Source: Vitis vinifera (Eukaryota; Streptophyta; Magnoliopsida; Vitales; Vitaceae). From it: a stretch of DNA of 64,000 nucleotides. The DNA lies in NCBI RefSeq assembly GCF_030704535.1, contig NC_081823.1, forward strand, positions 1,644,501 to 1,708,500, in the 5' to 3' direction. Positions 36,652 to 46,847 of this stretch are shown piece after piece. The notes below the pieces were generated by a model. That model did not search any database. It had not been told where the DNA came from and was given only the letters and a program-made list of their open reading frames with translations. Numbering within the stretch: position 1 is the first letter of the stretch; the number at the start of each line of letters is the position of its first letter. Position numbers and translations under genes: made by a program.

Positions 36652-37071
36652 TTATATATTTATATTAAAAAAAAATCAAAAGATGATAGCATAAAAAAAA
36701 ATTATTTATCTTTCACTAAAATGTAATTATAATTTTAATATTTTTTACTTATTTAAAAATATGTAAAATTTAAAATATTATATATCTTCAAATTGATAAA
36801 TGGTAGTTTTTTCCATTCATACTTTCATTCGTTCATATACAGAAAATATATAGAGGGTAATCACCATTCTAAGAATGGGAAGGAATGATACATGGAAAGA
36901 ATGATATAAGGAAATAACAACTAATATCCTAATATCTTAACTTTCCTAATATCTCAATATTCTTAATATCTCAACTTTCCTAATATTTAAACATTCCTAA
37001 TATCTCAACACTAAATAATATAAGGAAAGAATGATATACGGAAAACATTCCTAATATCTCAACACTCCCCC

Positions 37072-38565
37072 TCAAGTTGGTGCATAGATGTCACACATGC
37101 CCAACTTGTCTAAAAATTTTGAGAACACTTGACTTGAGATAGTTTTGGTGAGGATATCGGCCAATTGATCTTCTGATCGAATCTTAGGCAATTTCATAAT
37201 CTTATCATCCAACTTTTCCTTAATAAAGAATCTATCCACCTCGACATGCTTTGTACGATCATGTTGTACTGGATTATGAGCAATGTCACATACAGCTTTA
37301 TTGTCACAAAACAATCGAATTGGTTGCCTAGATAGGTAACCTAAATCCTGTAAGAGAAGTCTTAGCCATAATGCCTCACAAAGTCTTAGAGTCATACCTC
37401 TAAATTATGCTTCTGCACTTGAACGAGCGACAACATTCTACTTCTTATTTTTCCATGTCACAAGATTACCACCTACAAAGGTAAAGTAACTAGATGTAGA
37501 TCGTCTATCATCCACTGCACCGGCCCAATCAGCATCAGTATATACTTCTATACTTTGATGATTAACATTTTTAGCGAACAAAATTCCCTTCCCATGAGCA
37601 TTCTTCAAATACCTCAAAATACGCATAATTGCATTCATATGTTGCTCTCCAAGATTATGCATGTATTGACTCACTACACTCAATGTATAAGCAAGATCTA
37701 GTCTTGTATGAGCTAAGTATATTAATCTCCCCACAAGTCTCTGGTATCTTCCCTTATCGATTGATACTTGATTAGGCTCAACACACAATTTCAGACCTTC
37801 TTCTATTGGTGTATTAACAGGTTGACATCCCGACATTTCAGTCTCCTGTAAAAGATATAAGACATACTTTCTTTGAGACAGAAAAATTCCTTCACTTGAT
37901 CGAGAAACTTCAATCCTAAGAAAGTATTTCAGAGGACCTAGATTTTTCATTTTGAATTCTCTAGATAGATAATTTTGCAGAGCTTTTCTTTCTTCAGGAT
38001 CATTTCCTGTAACTACCATGTCATCCACATATACGATGAGTGCAGTAATCTTACCATGTTGCTTTTTCAGGAACAAAGTATGATCTGAATTACTTTGACG
38101 ATAGCCAAAAGCTCTCATTGACTTTGTGAACCTTCCAAACCATGCTCTTGGGGATTGCTTCAACCCATACAATGACTTCTTCAATTTGCACACCTTCTGA
38201 CATTGCTTTTCTGACACCATGCATCCTGGTGGAAGATTCATATATACTTATTCAGATAACTCGCTATGTAGAAAGACATTTTTCACATCGAACTGTTGTA
38301 ATGGCCAATCTAGGTTTGCAGCTAAAGACAGTAATACTCAAACTGTGTTGATCTTAGCTACAGGTGCAAATGTCTCTGTGTAGTCAATTCCATAAGTTTG
38401 AGTGTACCCTTTTGCTACCAGTCTTGCTTTAAATCGTTCAATACTACCATCTGCCTTGTACTTCACAGTATAGATCCAACGACACCCAATTGGCTTCTTT
38501 CCTGGTGGACATTCTACGAGTTCCCATGTTTCATTCTTCTGCAATGATTTCATCTCTTCATTCAT
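37072..38565 (-). pseudogene. Copia pol remnant: reverse transcriptase and RNase H
   Basis: Element-sense frames hold the RT start ([31 protein letters not shown]), the catalytic YVDDMVVTG, and RNase H with DADWAG and the terminal KLGMCDIYAP. The domain is cut by stops between frames at 38242-38337 and 37396-37437, including a TAG after the TWKNKK block and another stop within the SSAEA motif region. It cannot make a full polyprotein. Confidence 0.9.
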
Positions 38566-38598
38566 GACTGCTTTCCACCTTGGATCAGCTAAGGTTTT

Positions 38599-39825
38599 CT
38601 ACACACTGTTAGGAATAGCTACAGTAGATAATTGATTTACAAATGACTTATTTGATTCAGACAAACGATGGTTAGACACATAGTTGCTCATGGGATATTT
38701 GACTTTGGTAGACAATTCAGGTTCATATGTGGGTTTAGGAATACCTCTATTATGACGGTGTGGTAACCGTTTCATAAATGGATCAGGTTCCAAATTAAGA
38801 ACACCTTCAACAGACGACGATTGGTTTGGTATTTCAGTGAAGACATCTTCGGACCCAAATTGTTGACCACTCATATCCAATTCACCTGCTTCTTGGTTCA
38901 CTAGTTCAGATTGTCCAGATTCATTCTCCTTAGAGATATGATAATCATAATCGAGAGTCTGAATTTCCTTATGGTACTCCCCCTGAAGTTCAGATTCAAA
39001 TGAAAAATACATCGAATCTTCATGAAACACCACATCCATTGTAATATACATTTGTCGAGTTGGAGGATGGTAACATCGATATCCCTTTTTGTGCAATGCA
39101 TATCCAACAAACACACATTGCAATGCATGGGAAGTTAACTTGGTGCGTTGGTGTTTGTGTAGATGCACAAATGCCACACAACCAAAAACAGGAGGAGGTA
39201 GATTTGGGACAGTTGGGGCAACGACGACATTAGTAAGAGCTTGGAGAGGTGTTTGGAAGTTAATTGAGCTGGAAGGTACCCGATTGATCAAGTATGCGAC
39301 AGATGTGATTGCTTCTCCCCAATAAGATATCGGTGTTTTTGCTGCTATCAAGAAAGCACGAACAACCTCTAACAAGTGCCGATTTTTCCGTTCAGCGACT
39401 CCATTTTGCTGGGGTGTATTGGAATAAGTAGTCTGATGAATGATGCCATGTCCTTCCATATACTTTTGAAGATCAGAACTTTGATATTCTCCACCATTAT
39501 CACTACACAGAACCCGAACCTTTGCATTGTACTGAGTTTCAATCATTTTATGAAAATTTTGAAACAACAAGTTCACTTCATCTTTGGTCTTCATCAAGCA
39601 TAACCATGTCATTCTGGTATAATCATCAATAAAAGTAACAAACCAACGTGAGTCACTCAAAGTTGGGACTTTGGATGAGCCCCAAACATCAGAATATATA
39701 ACCATAAAAGGAAACGGACTTTTGTTCAAAATTAACGGAAACGAAACACGATGGCTTTTAGCCAATTCACAAATATCACAACGGAAACCAGAAATATCAC
39801 TCTTTGCAAACAAACTAGGAAACAA
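38599..39825 (-). pseudogene. Copia pol remnant: integrase
   Basis: A 408-codon open frame carries the second half of the HHCC zinc finger (CDICELAKSHR) and the catalytic core with Asp in YSDVWG and in CSDNGGEY and Glu in NGVAERKNR. A variable linker follows. The upstream part of the zinc finger (GLGH-like) is separated by a stop near 39860. Confidence 0.9.
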
Positions 39826-39861
39826 TTTTTTTAAATAACCAAAGGAAACATGTCCTAGACG

Positions 39862-40756
39862 TCAATGCCACAACCAAATTTCAGACTTTTTCTTCTTCCC
39901 CTCATATCCATCTACCATCAAGGCTTGTTGCAACTTATTTGAATCCTTTGACTGCAAATCCAAGTAATAGAGTTTTCCCCGCTTAATACCACAACCAATC
40001 GTCTGTCTTGTTTGGATGTCCTTAATCACACAAAATTCAGGCCAAAAAATGACAATACAAGATAAGACTGCGGTAATTTGAGAAACTGACAAAAGATTGT
40101 AATCTAAAGATGGAACAACTAAAACAAAATCCAAATTCAAAGTATCAGTAAGAGTTAAGGATCTTTCCCCAATGACTGGGGTTATGTTACCATTGGCTGT
40201 GGAAACAATTTTTTGTGAGGAAGGTCTAAAGGGTGAAACCTGTTTAGAATAAAAAATCATATGATTTGTAGCACCAGAATCAATTATTCATGCACTATTA
40301 ATAACAGGTGTAAAAGTATTTAAAAACTTACCACCATGATCTGTAGCGGCTATCAATGCAGAGGCTTTCTCAGCAACATTAGCCTCTATTTTTATTTCAG
40401 CAACAATTGCAATCGAAGTTTTCTTGGAATCCTTCTTCCGTTGATCACGATTATTATCATTAATAACAAAGTGTTGATAGCCTAAACATGATCTAAAGGT
40501 CCATGGTTCAAACCCTCGGTTCCTCATTGTTTTCCTGGTCATACCAAGAGTCGTTGCTTTGAAATTGTGGGATATTCAGATTGGTGGGATCAATCTTATT
40601 GCAATGAGTGCATTTGAAGGTTGACTTATCAATATTAGGGCTTGTCTTAGGATGGATGATCACTGTCGGACTACTATAGCGACAAAATATCCAGGATTTC
40701 AGTTCCATGGCTTTAATACCATCTTCAAATTGATAAATGGTATTTTTTCCATTCAT
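39862..40756 (-). pseudogene. Copia gag end and protease/pre-integrase remnant
   Basis: 40508-40756 keeps only the end of gag with a degraded zinc knuckle (KCTHCNKIDP, where a Gly-His pair is expected and the last Cys is absent). 40288-40542 is a linker. 39862-40260 keeps the region after the protease active site and the GAG-pre-integrase domain. Only about 100 bases separate the primer-binding site from the zinc knuckle, so most of gag has been deleted. Confidence 0.8.
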
Positions 40757-41169
40757 ACTTTCATTCGTTCATGTACAGAGAATATATAGAGAGTAATCAC
40801 CATTCTAAGAATGGGAAGGAATGATATAAGGAAAGAATGATATAAGGAAATAACAACTAATATCCTAATATCTCAACTTTCCTAATATCTCAATATTCCT
40901 AATATCTCAATATTCTTAATATCTCAACTTTCCTAATATTTAAACATTCCTAATATCTCAACACTAAATAATATAAGGAAAGAATGATATACGGAAATCA
41001 TTCCTAATATCTCAATAATATACACAATATAAATTAAAAAAAAAATTAAATAACATTTGAGTTAGGCTATATGGCTTAACCCCTCGACTTCAACTCAATT
41101 CAAGTTGCATTCAGAATCAAAAAATAAAAAAACTTAATTCAAGTTCAACTCTAATATTGAATCCAATCT

Positions 41170-41757
41170 ATTATAGTATGAATCGGGCAATCAACTAAGG
41201 TTGATCAGGTCAGCCTGACTCAATCAGTTGAAGTTTCATGGAAGAAAATCATCAAAATTCAAAGTCCACCCCATTTTTTTAACAAGAATTTTTTTTCCTA
41301 TAGAATTAAAATACTTCGAACATACTTAGCCAACGAGTACGATCATCCATATATACGTGTAGATTAGGGGATTTGCCTCTGAGCCTCAAGTCAACCTCTC
41401 TCGTCCTCTCCTCCCAAACCTCCATCTGTTGTAGTCAGCCAGGGGTGCCACTGAAAAGGAAGACACCGCACCACCAACCTTCGCCGGAGCCACCCCACAA
41501 GAGCAGCCCATCAAGACCCAGAAAAAAGGGGGAGGTTGCCGTCGGTTCGCCTTCATGCATGCTGTCTCCAGAGTCATATGCTGCTCTAATATAGAGCTTG
41601 GGGTCGGGAGGCCAAGAAAGGTCGCTTGTCTCGTCTGGAGAATGCCCATGTGTGCTGTTCAAACGTGGAGTATGACTCTGATGTGGAAGATAATCAAGAG
41701 ATCATGGGTGGTGGCGGCGGTGGGGTGGTGGTGGGGTTGATAGTGTGTAATTTTGCT
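41170..41757. repeat. GC-rich coding-like segment, duplicate copy 1 (left part)
   Basis: The core 41386-41730 matches 43829-44165 closely (CTCAAGTCAAC, GAAGACACCGCACCACCA, CAGCCCATCAAGACCCAGAA, CGTGGAGTATGACTCTGATG, GAAGATAATCAAGAGATCA). Weaker similarity begins near 41170/43720. It is GC-rich against AT-rich surroundings and looks like exon material. Both copies carry stops or frameshifts, so this is a gene fragment, not a gene. The right part of this copy resumes at about 43185 after an inserted element. Confidence 0.7.
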
Positions 41758-41766
41758 GTTCAAGTG

Positions 41767-42837
41767 GAGTTTAAGTCCAAAATAATCAATTTGTAGAAAA
41801 AAAATGGTAAGAATAAAATATTTTTTTATCATAATAACCATAAAATCACAATTAGTAAGGAATAACCTAAAATCATAATCATTTACATTATTTTTTATAT
41901 GAAAATTTTAAATTTTAAATAATATAAACAATTTGTTTAGTTATTTTAAAATTTAAAAATATCATAATCATTGACATTATTTTTTATATGAAAATATAAA
42001 ATTTTAAATAATATAAATAATTTGTTTAGTTATTTTAAAATTTAAAAATAATATGATAAAATAATTTTTTTTAATTCATATGTGATAAAATTCATAAAAC
42101 AAATAAATATTTTGTTTACCATAAATATATAAATTTTTATGGGAATGCATGTAGGCGAAATTATTTTCTCAAAATTTCAAGAAAAATATGAAAAATTAAA
42201 GATATATATATAATTTTAAAACAGTCGTAAAGAAAAAATTTATTAAGGATAATTTGTAAAAAAAAAATAGTTTTAAACTGACAATGGAAAATTGTAAGAA
42301 ATTTTCTCCACTCCAAAACAAACTTTAAGAAAATTTGGTACATCCATAATTTACACTAAAATTAAAAATAAAAAAACAAAATTCTAAAATCTCATTTTTT
42401 TTTTAATCGATGCATGGTTATATGAGTTCCCTTTAAAGATATTTGTAAAATCATAGTTTGTAACTATGATTTTTAAGATATTTTTAAAACCACAATTATT
42501 AACTGTGGTTTTATGATTATTATGATAAATAATATTTTAAAAATAATATTAAAATCACAATACCATTAAAACGGGGGTGGATTAGAAATAATTTTGAAAC
42601 CACGGTTAGTAACTGTGGTTATAAGGAAAATTATAAAACCACGGTCACAGACTATGATTTTAAGGATATTTCTGAAACTTTTAAAATCACAATTACCAAA
42701 GGTGATTTTTTACAAAAAAAAAAAAAAAACCATGTGGATGCTTACATGGATACAAAAGATTATTTTGATAAATATTTTGAAATGAGTAGTATTCTTACAA
42801 TTTTTTTCTACTAATGGATTATTTTGGACTTAAACTC
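41767..42837. mobile_element. Mutator-like non-autonomous element carrying a palindrome array
   Basis: The 1071-bp element starts GAGTTTAAGTCCAAAATAAT. Its right end in reverse complement starts GAGTTTAAGTCCAAAATAAT as well, with similarity over about 50 bases. The flanking 9-mers GTTCAAGTG (41758-41766) and GCTTAAGTG (42838-42846) match at 7 of 9. Inverted ends and a 9-bp target site again point to the Mutator superfamily. It interrupts copy 1 of the duplicated segment and is absent from copy 2. No transposase frame is present. Confidence 0.75.
42449..42707. repeat. Array of five ~23-bp palindromes inside the element
   Basis: Palindromic units lie at 42449-42471 (perfect arms AATCATAGTT/AACTATGATT), 42488-42510, 42598-42620 (AACCACGGTTA/TAACTGTGGTT), 42636-42659 and 42684-42707. 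They share the form AACCAYRGTT-N-AACYRTGGTT and are separated by 16-90 bases. Confidence 0.8.
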
Positions 42838-42846
42838 GCTTAAGTG

Positions 42847-43180
42847 TGGATTTGAAGAAGAAGTAGGAGAACAATCGTGGTGGTTTGATTTGCTTATCAA
42901 CAGTGAATTATTATTGTGTGTGGTGTTCAAATACGTTGTTTTTTGGTTTATTTTTTCTTCTTTCTTTTTGGTTTGTTAGGTGTTATAAATAAGATGAATC
43001 CATTAAAGTAAATAAGTTGTTTAGCTAAAAAAGGTATTTGTGATATAAAACACGTGATCATTTAGAAGTCAAATTTTCTTAAACATGTTACAAAGTTTGG
43101 TTTCGAAAATTATTGTGATTTATCTTCCAATTGAATTTATAAGTATTTTGTTTTATAGTCTCTTCTTATAAAAAAAAATT
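42847..43180. other. Unassigned segment beside the element
   Basis: There is no counterpart in copy 2 of the duplicated segment and no coding signal. It may be a further insertion or sequence lost from copy 2. Confidence 0.3.
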
Positions 43181-43184
43181 ATGA

Positions 43185-43437
43185 ATATTGTGTATTAAGG
43201 AGTTACGAGTTTTAGGCATATGTAGTAAAAATCCTACGCACATTGTATGATAGGTTTTGGTGAAATGAAAATTTGTGTTTTGTGATATGAGTTTTTGTTG
43301 TAATGAATCTAAATGCAAAGTTTTTATACCCGAATGCTCAGTCATCCAATATTCTTACATGTTGGAATTTGATTTATTAATAGTTAAAAAATTAGGTTAT
43401 ATTTGGTTCTTAAAAAATTTTAAGAAAAAAACATATA
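43185..43437. repeat. Duplicate copy 1 (right part)
   Basis: AATATTGTGTATTAAGGAGT, GAGTTTTTGTTGTAATGAAT, CTAAATGCAAA and GGAATTTGATTTAT recur at 44200-44420. This is the continuation of copy 1 beyond the inserted element. Confidence 0.7.
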
Positions 43438-43719
43438 AAGAAAGAAAATAGGGATAAATAATAGAAAAAAAGAAAATTTAAAATAAAATAAAAATTAGAT
43501 TTAAAATTTAAAAATTAATTTTTATATATTATTTTAAATTTAATTTCATTTTTTTTGAACTCATTGATATAAATATTAAATAATTTAAAAATACATAAAT
43601 TTTTACTTAATTTTAATTATAAAAAATAATTTTTCCTAGCATTTTTACAAAAATTAGAAGCCTACGTGTTAATAACCAAACAAGGTGATCAATTTTCCTT
43701 TTTTTTTGGAACCCAAGCA

Positions 43720-44420
43720 ATTATGGCATGAATCGAGATGATCAACTTGAAATTTGTGAAGTTACATAAACTTTCTTATTATTGAATTAAGGTATGATTT
43801 GGTCAGCCCAATTCAATCAAATCAAAGTCTCTCAAGTCAACTTCTCTAATCCCCTCCTCCCAAAACCTCCATCTGTTGCAGTCAGCCATGGGTACCACTG
43901 AAAACGAAGACACCGCACCACCAGCCCTCGCCGGAGCCACCCCACAAGACCAGCCCATCAAGACCCAGAAAAGTGGTGAAGGTTGCTGTCGGTTCACTCC
44001 AGAGTCATATGCTGATCTACTGTAGAGCTTGGGCCCAGAGGGGCCAAGAAAGGTGGTGGGTCTGGTCTGGAGAATGCCCTTGTGTGCTGTGCAAACGTGG
44101 AGTATGACTCTGATGTGGAAGATAATCAAGAGATCAAGGGTGGCGGCGGCGGTGGTGGGGTGGATACGGAGAGTGTGCAAATACGATGAATATTGGGAAA
44201 TATTGTGTATTAAGGAGTTATGGGTTTTGTTTACATGTAATAAAGATCGTATGTATATCGAATTATACGGGTTTTGGTGTAATGAAAATTTATGTGTTTT
44301 ATGATATGAGTTTTTGTTGTAATGAATCTAAATGCAAAATTTTTTTATACCGAAATGATACGAATCATTCAATTTTTGATATGGTGGAATTTGATTTATG
44401 ATTAATTAAAAAGTTAGGTT
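43720..44420. repeat. GC-rich coding-like segment, duplicate copy 2 (uninterrupted)
   Basis: Here the two halves that are split in copy 1 are contiguous, so this is the pre-insertion arrangement. It includes ATGGGTACCACTGAAAACGA at 43888 and a GAGTATGACTCTGATGTGGA block. The frames contain stops. I cannot name the parent gene. Confidence 0.7.
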
Positions 44421-45330
44421 AGGTTTGACTTTCATAAAATTTTTGAAAGAAAATATAAGAAAAAAAATAAAGAGAAAAAGAAAAAAATTAAAGTAAAAAA
44501 ATTATTTTTATAAGTAATTTCAAATTTATTTTCACTTATTTTAATTTATTGATATAAAAATTAAATAATTTAAAAATATATAAATTTTTATTTAATTTTA
44601 ATTATATTTGATTTTCTTTTAGTTTTTTGCTATGATGCATAATTTTTCTTAATTTTTTTCCTTGTTATTTTTTTTAAATAAAATAAATAAATAATATTTT
44701 TTCTTAACATTTTTTAAAATATATAATTTTATTACAAGAATTAGAAGCATACCTGTCAAAAACCCTTAACCTTATATTCTATTATGAACAATATGTGCTT
44801 GAATTCTCAATTTGATGCTAAGGGCTCGTTTGTTAATGGTTTTAAATAATAATTTATAATTTTTGAGAGCAAAATAATAAAAAGATATATGTCTAATAAT
44901 AAGAAAACATAAAACATAAAACAATTTTTTTATTTCTAAAATTAAAGAAAAAGTGTTTTCTAAGAATAAATTTTAATTATTTTAAAAGATAATATAGGAT
45001 AAATATGAAAAATAATTGAAAATAAATCAATTGATTCAATACAAATAAAATTTATTTTTAAAAAATATTTGAAAACATAAAAAACAAATTGAAAGCATTT
45101 AAAGTTCTTAAATAGACTTTTATTTTATAAATTATTATAAAACTGTTTTTGAAAACATTTTTTTTCAAATAAAAAACATTCTCAAACAAACCATCTTAAG
45201 ATTTGGTGGCCTTTAAGAACAAATCAAATCAGTTTAAAAAAATATAACTTTGTTTTATTTTATTTTATTTTACTTTAAAGATTATAGGTGGGAAAATCAA
45301 ACGGACCCTGAATACTAATTAGGACTAATT
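44421..45330. other. AT-rich gene-free DNA; possible hAT-type inverted-repeat element at ~44820-45200
   Basis: GGGCTCGTTTGTTAATGG at 44821 and, in reverse complement, AAGATGGTTTGTTTGAGAATG near 45200 could be ends of a small hAT-like element. The target duplication is unclear. Otherwise the stretch is poly-A/T rich without coding signal. Confidence 0.3.
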
Positions 45331-45336
45331 CTGGCC

Positions 45337-45348
45337 GGCCCAAGCCCA
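45337..45348 (+). promoter_or_regulatory. Site II (GGCCCA/AGCCCA) elements of the UBA2C promoter
   Basis: GGCCCAAGCCCA followed by another AAGCCCA (45354-45360) and a TATAAAC box (45372-45378). GCCCA site II elements are known TCP-factor sites in promoters of growth and translation genes. Their position just upstream of the leader supports a promoter role. Confidence 0.55.
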
Positions 45349-45447
45349 ATTCCAAGCCCAACTCCAAGTCCTATAAACGGCACCTTCCGAACACGCTGCT
45401 CACATTCCCAAGTCTTTACTCTTCAACAACTGTCTGAGTTCTCCACT

Positions 45448-45489
45448 AGGGTTAGGGTTTAACCGAGGATCTCTCTAGGGTTAGGGTTT
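45448..45489 (+). promoter_or_regulatory. Two telo-box motifs in the UBA2C leader
   Basis: AGGGTTAGGGTTT occurs at 45448-45460 and again at 45477-45489, 9-21 bases before the start codon region. Telo-boxes near transcription starts typically pair with site II elements in plant genes for ribosome and RNA functions. Confidence 0.6.
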
Positions 45490-45497
45490 TCACTACC

Positions 45498-46847
45498 ATG
45501 GACGCCACCAAGAAGAGGAAGATGGACGAAAACGGCCTCGTATCCACCGACGGCGACTCCCTCACCAAGCTTGCTCCCGAAGACGCCCGCAAAATAATCG
45601 AGCCCTTCGGTCACGATCAACTTCTCGAGATCCTCCAGAACGCCGCCGTCCGCCACCTCGACGTCCTCGACGCCATCCGATCTATCGCCGACCGCGACCT
45701 CACCCAGCGCAAGTTGTTCATCCGCGGCCTCGGCTGGGACACCACCACTGAAGGGCTTCGCCAGCTCTTTTCTGCCTACGGCGAGCTCGAAGAGGCCGTG
45801 GTGATTCTCGATAAGGTCACGGCAAAGAGTAAGGGTTACGGGTTTGTGACGTTCAAGCACGTGGATGGGGCTTTGCTGGCTTTGAAGGAGCCCAGCAAGA
45901 AAATTGATGGGAGGATGACGGTTACGCAGCTTGCGGCTTCCGGGTTGTCGGGTCCGGCCTCGAACGCGTCGGCGGTGGATGTGTCCATGCGGAAGATTTA
46001 TGTGGCGAACGTGCCGGTGGATATGCCAGCGGATAGGCTGTTGGCGCACTTTTCGTCCTATGGGGAAATTGAGGAGGGGCCGTTAGGGTTTGATAAGCAG
46101 ACAGGGAAGTCGAGGGGCTTCGCTCTTTTTGTGTACAAGACTGCTGAGGCGGCGCAGGCCGCTTTAGTCGATCCAACGAAGATGATCGATGGGAGGCAAC
46201 TGGTTTGCAAATTGGCGATAGAGGGGAAGAAGGGGAAGACCGGAGGTCCTGCTCAGGCGCCAACTGGGGTTCCTGGAGAAGCGGGACACGGTGACGGGCT
46301 TGGAGTGCCACCGCAGGGGTCTATGCCCGGTTCTCTTGGTTCGCAGTATCCTGGTGGGCCAGGTGGGATTTCTGCGTATGGTGGGTTTTCCGGTGGCCCT
46401 CCACCGTTGGGTCATCACCATCCTTTGAACTCATCCTTGCCATCATCGCTCGGTGGTGGGCCGGGGTTGTCAAGTCAGGTTCCATCATCTTTGGGTGGCA
46501 GTGCTGGGTATGGTGCTGGGTTGGGTGGTCCTTATGGTTCTGCCCACTATGGAGGGCCCAATTCAGCAGGCTATAGCGGGTTGGGCGGAGCTGGAGGATT
46601 GGGAGGTGCTGCTGGGGCATTAGGAGTGGCTGGTGGTGCACTGGGCGTTGCTGGAGGTGGGTCTTCATTGTATAGGTTGCCACCGAGTACTGTTGGAATG
46701 CCTTCAGGTGGGTATCCTGATAGTGGGCACTATAGCCTGTCATCTTCCTCGGCCTATCCTAGCCAGATCCATCAGCCAGCAGGGACGTCTCCGGTGCCTA
46801 GGGTTCCACCAGGGGGAATGTACCCAAGCGGCCCCCCTTACTATTGA
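45498..46847 (+). CDS. UBA2C: UBP1-associated protein 2C-type RNA-binding protein (two RRMs)
   Basis: One uninterrupted coding exon of 449 residues. It has a short N-terminal acidic/basic region ([13 protein letters not shown]). RRM1 has RNP2 LFIRGL (73-78) and RNP1 KGYGFVTF (112-119). RRM2 has RNP2 IYVANV (167-172) and RNP1 RGFALFVY (206-213). The 200-residue tail is rich in Gly, Ser, Pro and Ala and ends [19 protein letters not shown]2 proteins are nuclear hnRNP-like factors that bind U-rich 3' UTRs and take part in RNA stability and ABA or senescence responses; UBA2C has also been linked to flowering control. Compared with Arabidopsis At3g15010 the tail is longer. The coding region is GC-rich (third positions C/G in the first half), unlike its AT-rich surroundings. 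The start ACCATGG is in strong context. Confidence 0.94.
   Translation: MDATKKRKMDENGLVSTDGDSLTKLAPEDARKIIEPFGHDQLLEILQNAAVRHLDVLDAIRSIADRDLTQRKLFIRGLGWDTTTEGLRQLFSAYGELEEAVVILDKVTAKSKGYGFVTFKHVDGALLALKEPSKKIDGRMTVTQLAASGLSGPASNASAVDVSMRKIYVANVPVDMPADRLLAHFSSYGEIEEGPLGFDKQTGKSRGFALFVYKTAEAAQAALVDPTKMIDGRQLVCKLAIEGKKGKTGGPAQAPTGVPGEAGHGDGLGVPPQGSMPGSLGSQYPGGPGGISAYGGFSGGPPPLGHHHPLNSSLPSSLGGGPGLSSQVPSSLGGSAGYGAGLGGPYGSAHYGGPNSAGYSGLGGAGGLGGAAGALGVAGGALGVAGGGSSLYRLPPSTVGMPSGGYPDSGHYSLSSSSAYPSQIHQPAGTSPVPRVPPGGMYPSGPPYY

Larger units (their letters stand above)
36785..41017 (-). mobile_element. Copia LTR retrotransposon, gag-deleted, with ATATA target duplication
   Basis: The element is 4233 bp. 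LTRs are 36785-37064 (3' LTR in element sense) and 40722-41017 (5' LTR). ATATA occurs immediately outside both ends (36780-36784, 41018-41022). In element sense each LTR starts TGTTGAGATATTAGG; the 5' copy has TATTGAG instead, which looks like a point change. Next to the 5' LTR is a primer-binding site TGGTATTAAAGCCATGG, close to the initiator-Met tRNA complement. Next to the 3' LTR is a purine tract GGGGGAG. LTRs are nearly identical apart from a ~16-bp sub-repeat length difference, so the insertion is fairly recent. The pol order protease, integrase, RT, RNase H is that of Copia. Gag is mostly missing. Confidence 0.93.

Noticed and set aside
42787-42837. CACTA-type transposon ends
   Set aside because: The ends read GAGTTTAAG and not CACTA, and the flanking repeat is 9 bp, so a Mutator-type element fits better.
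45459-46743. Several minus-strand frames opposite UBA2C
   Set aside because: They are shadows of a GC-rich coding exon, without domains.
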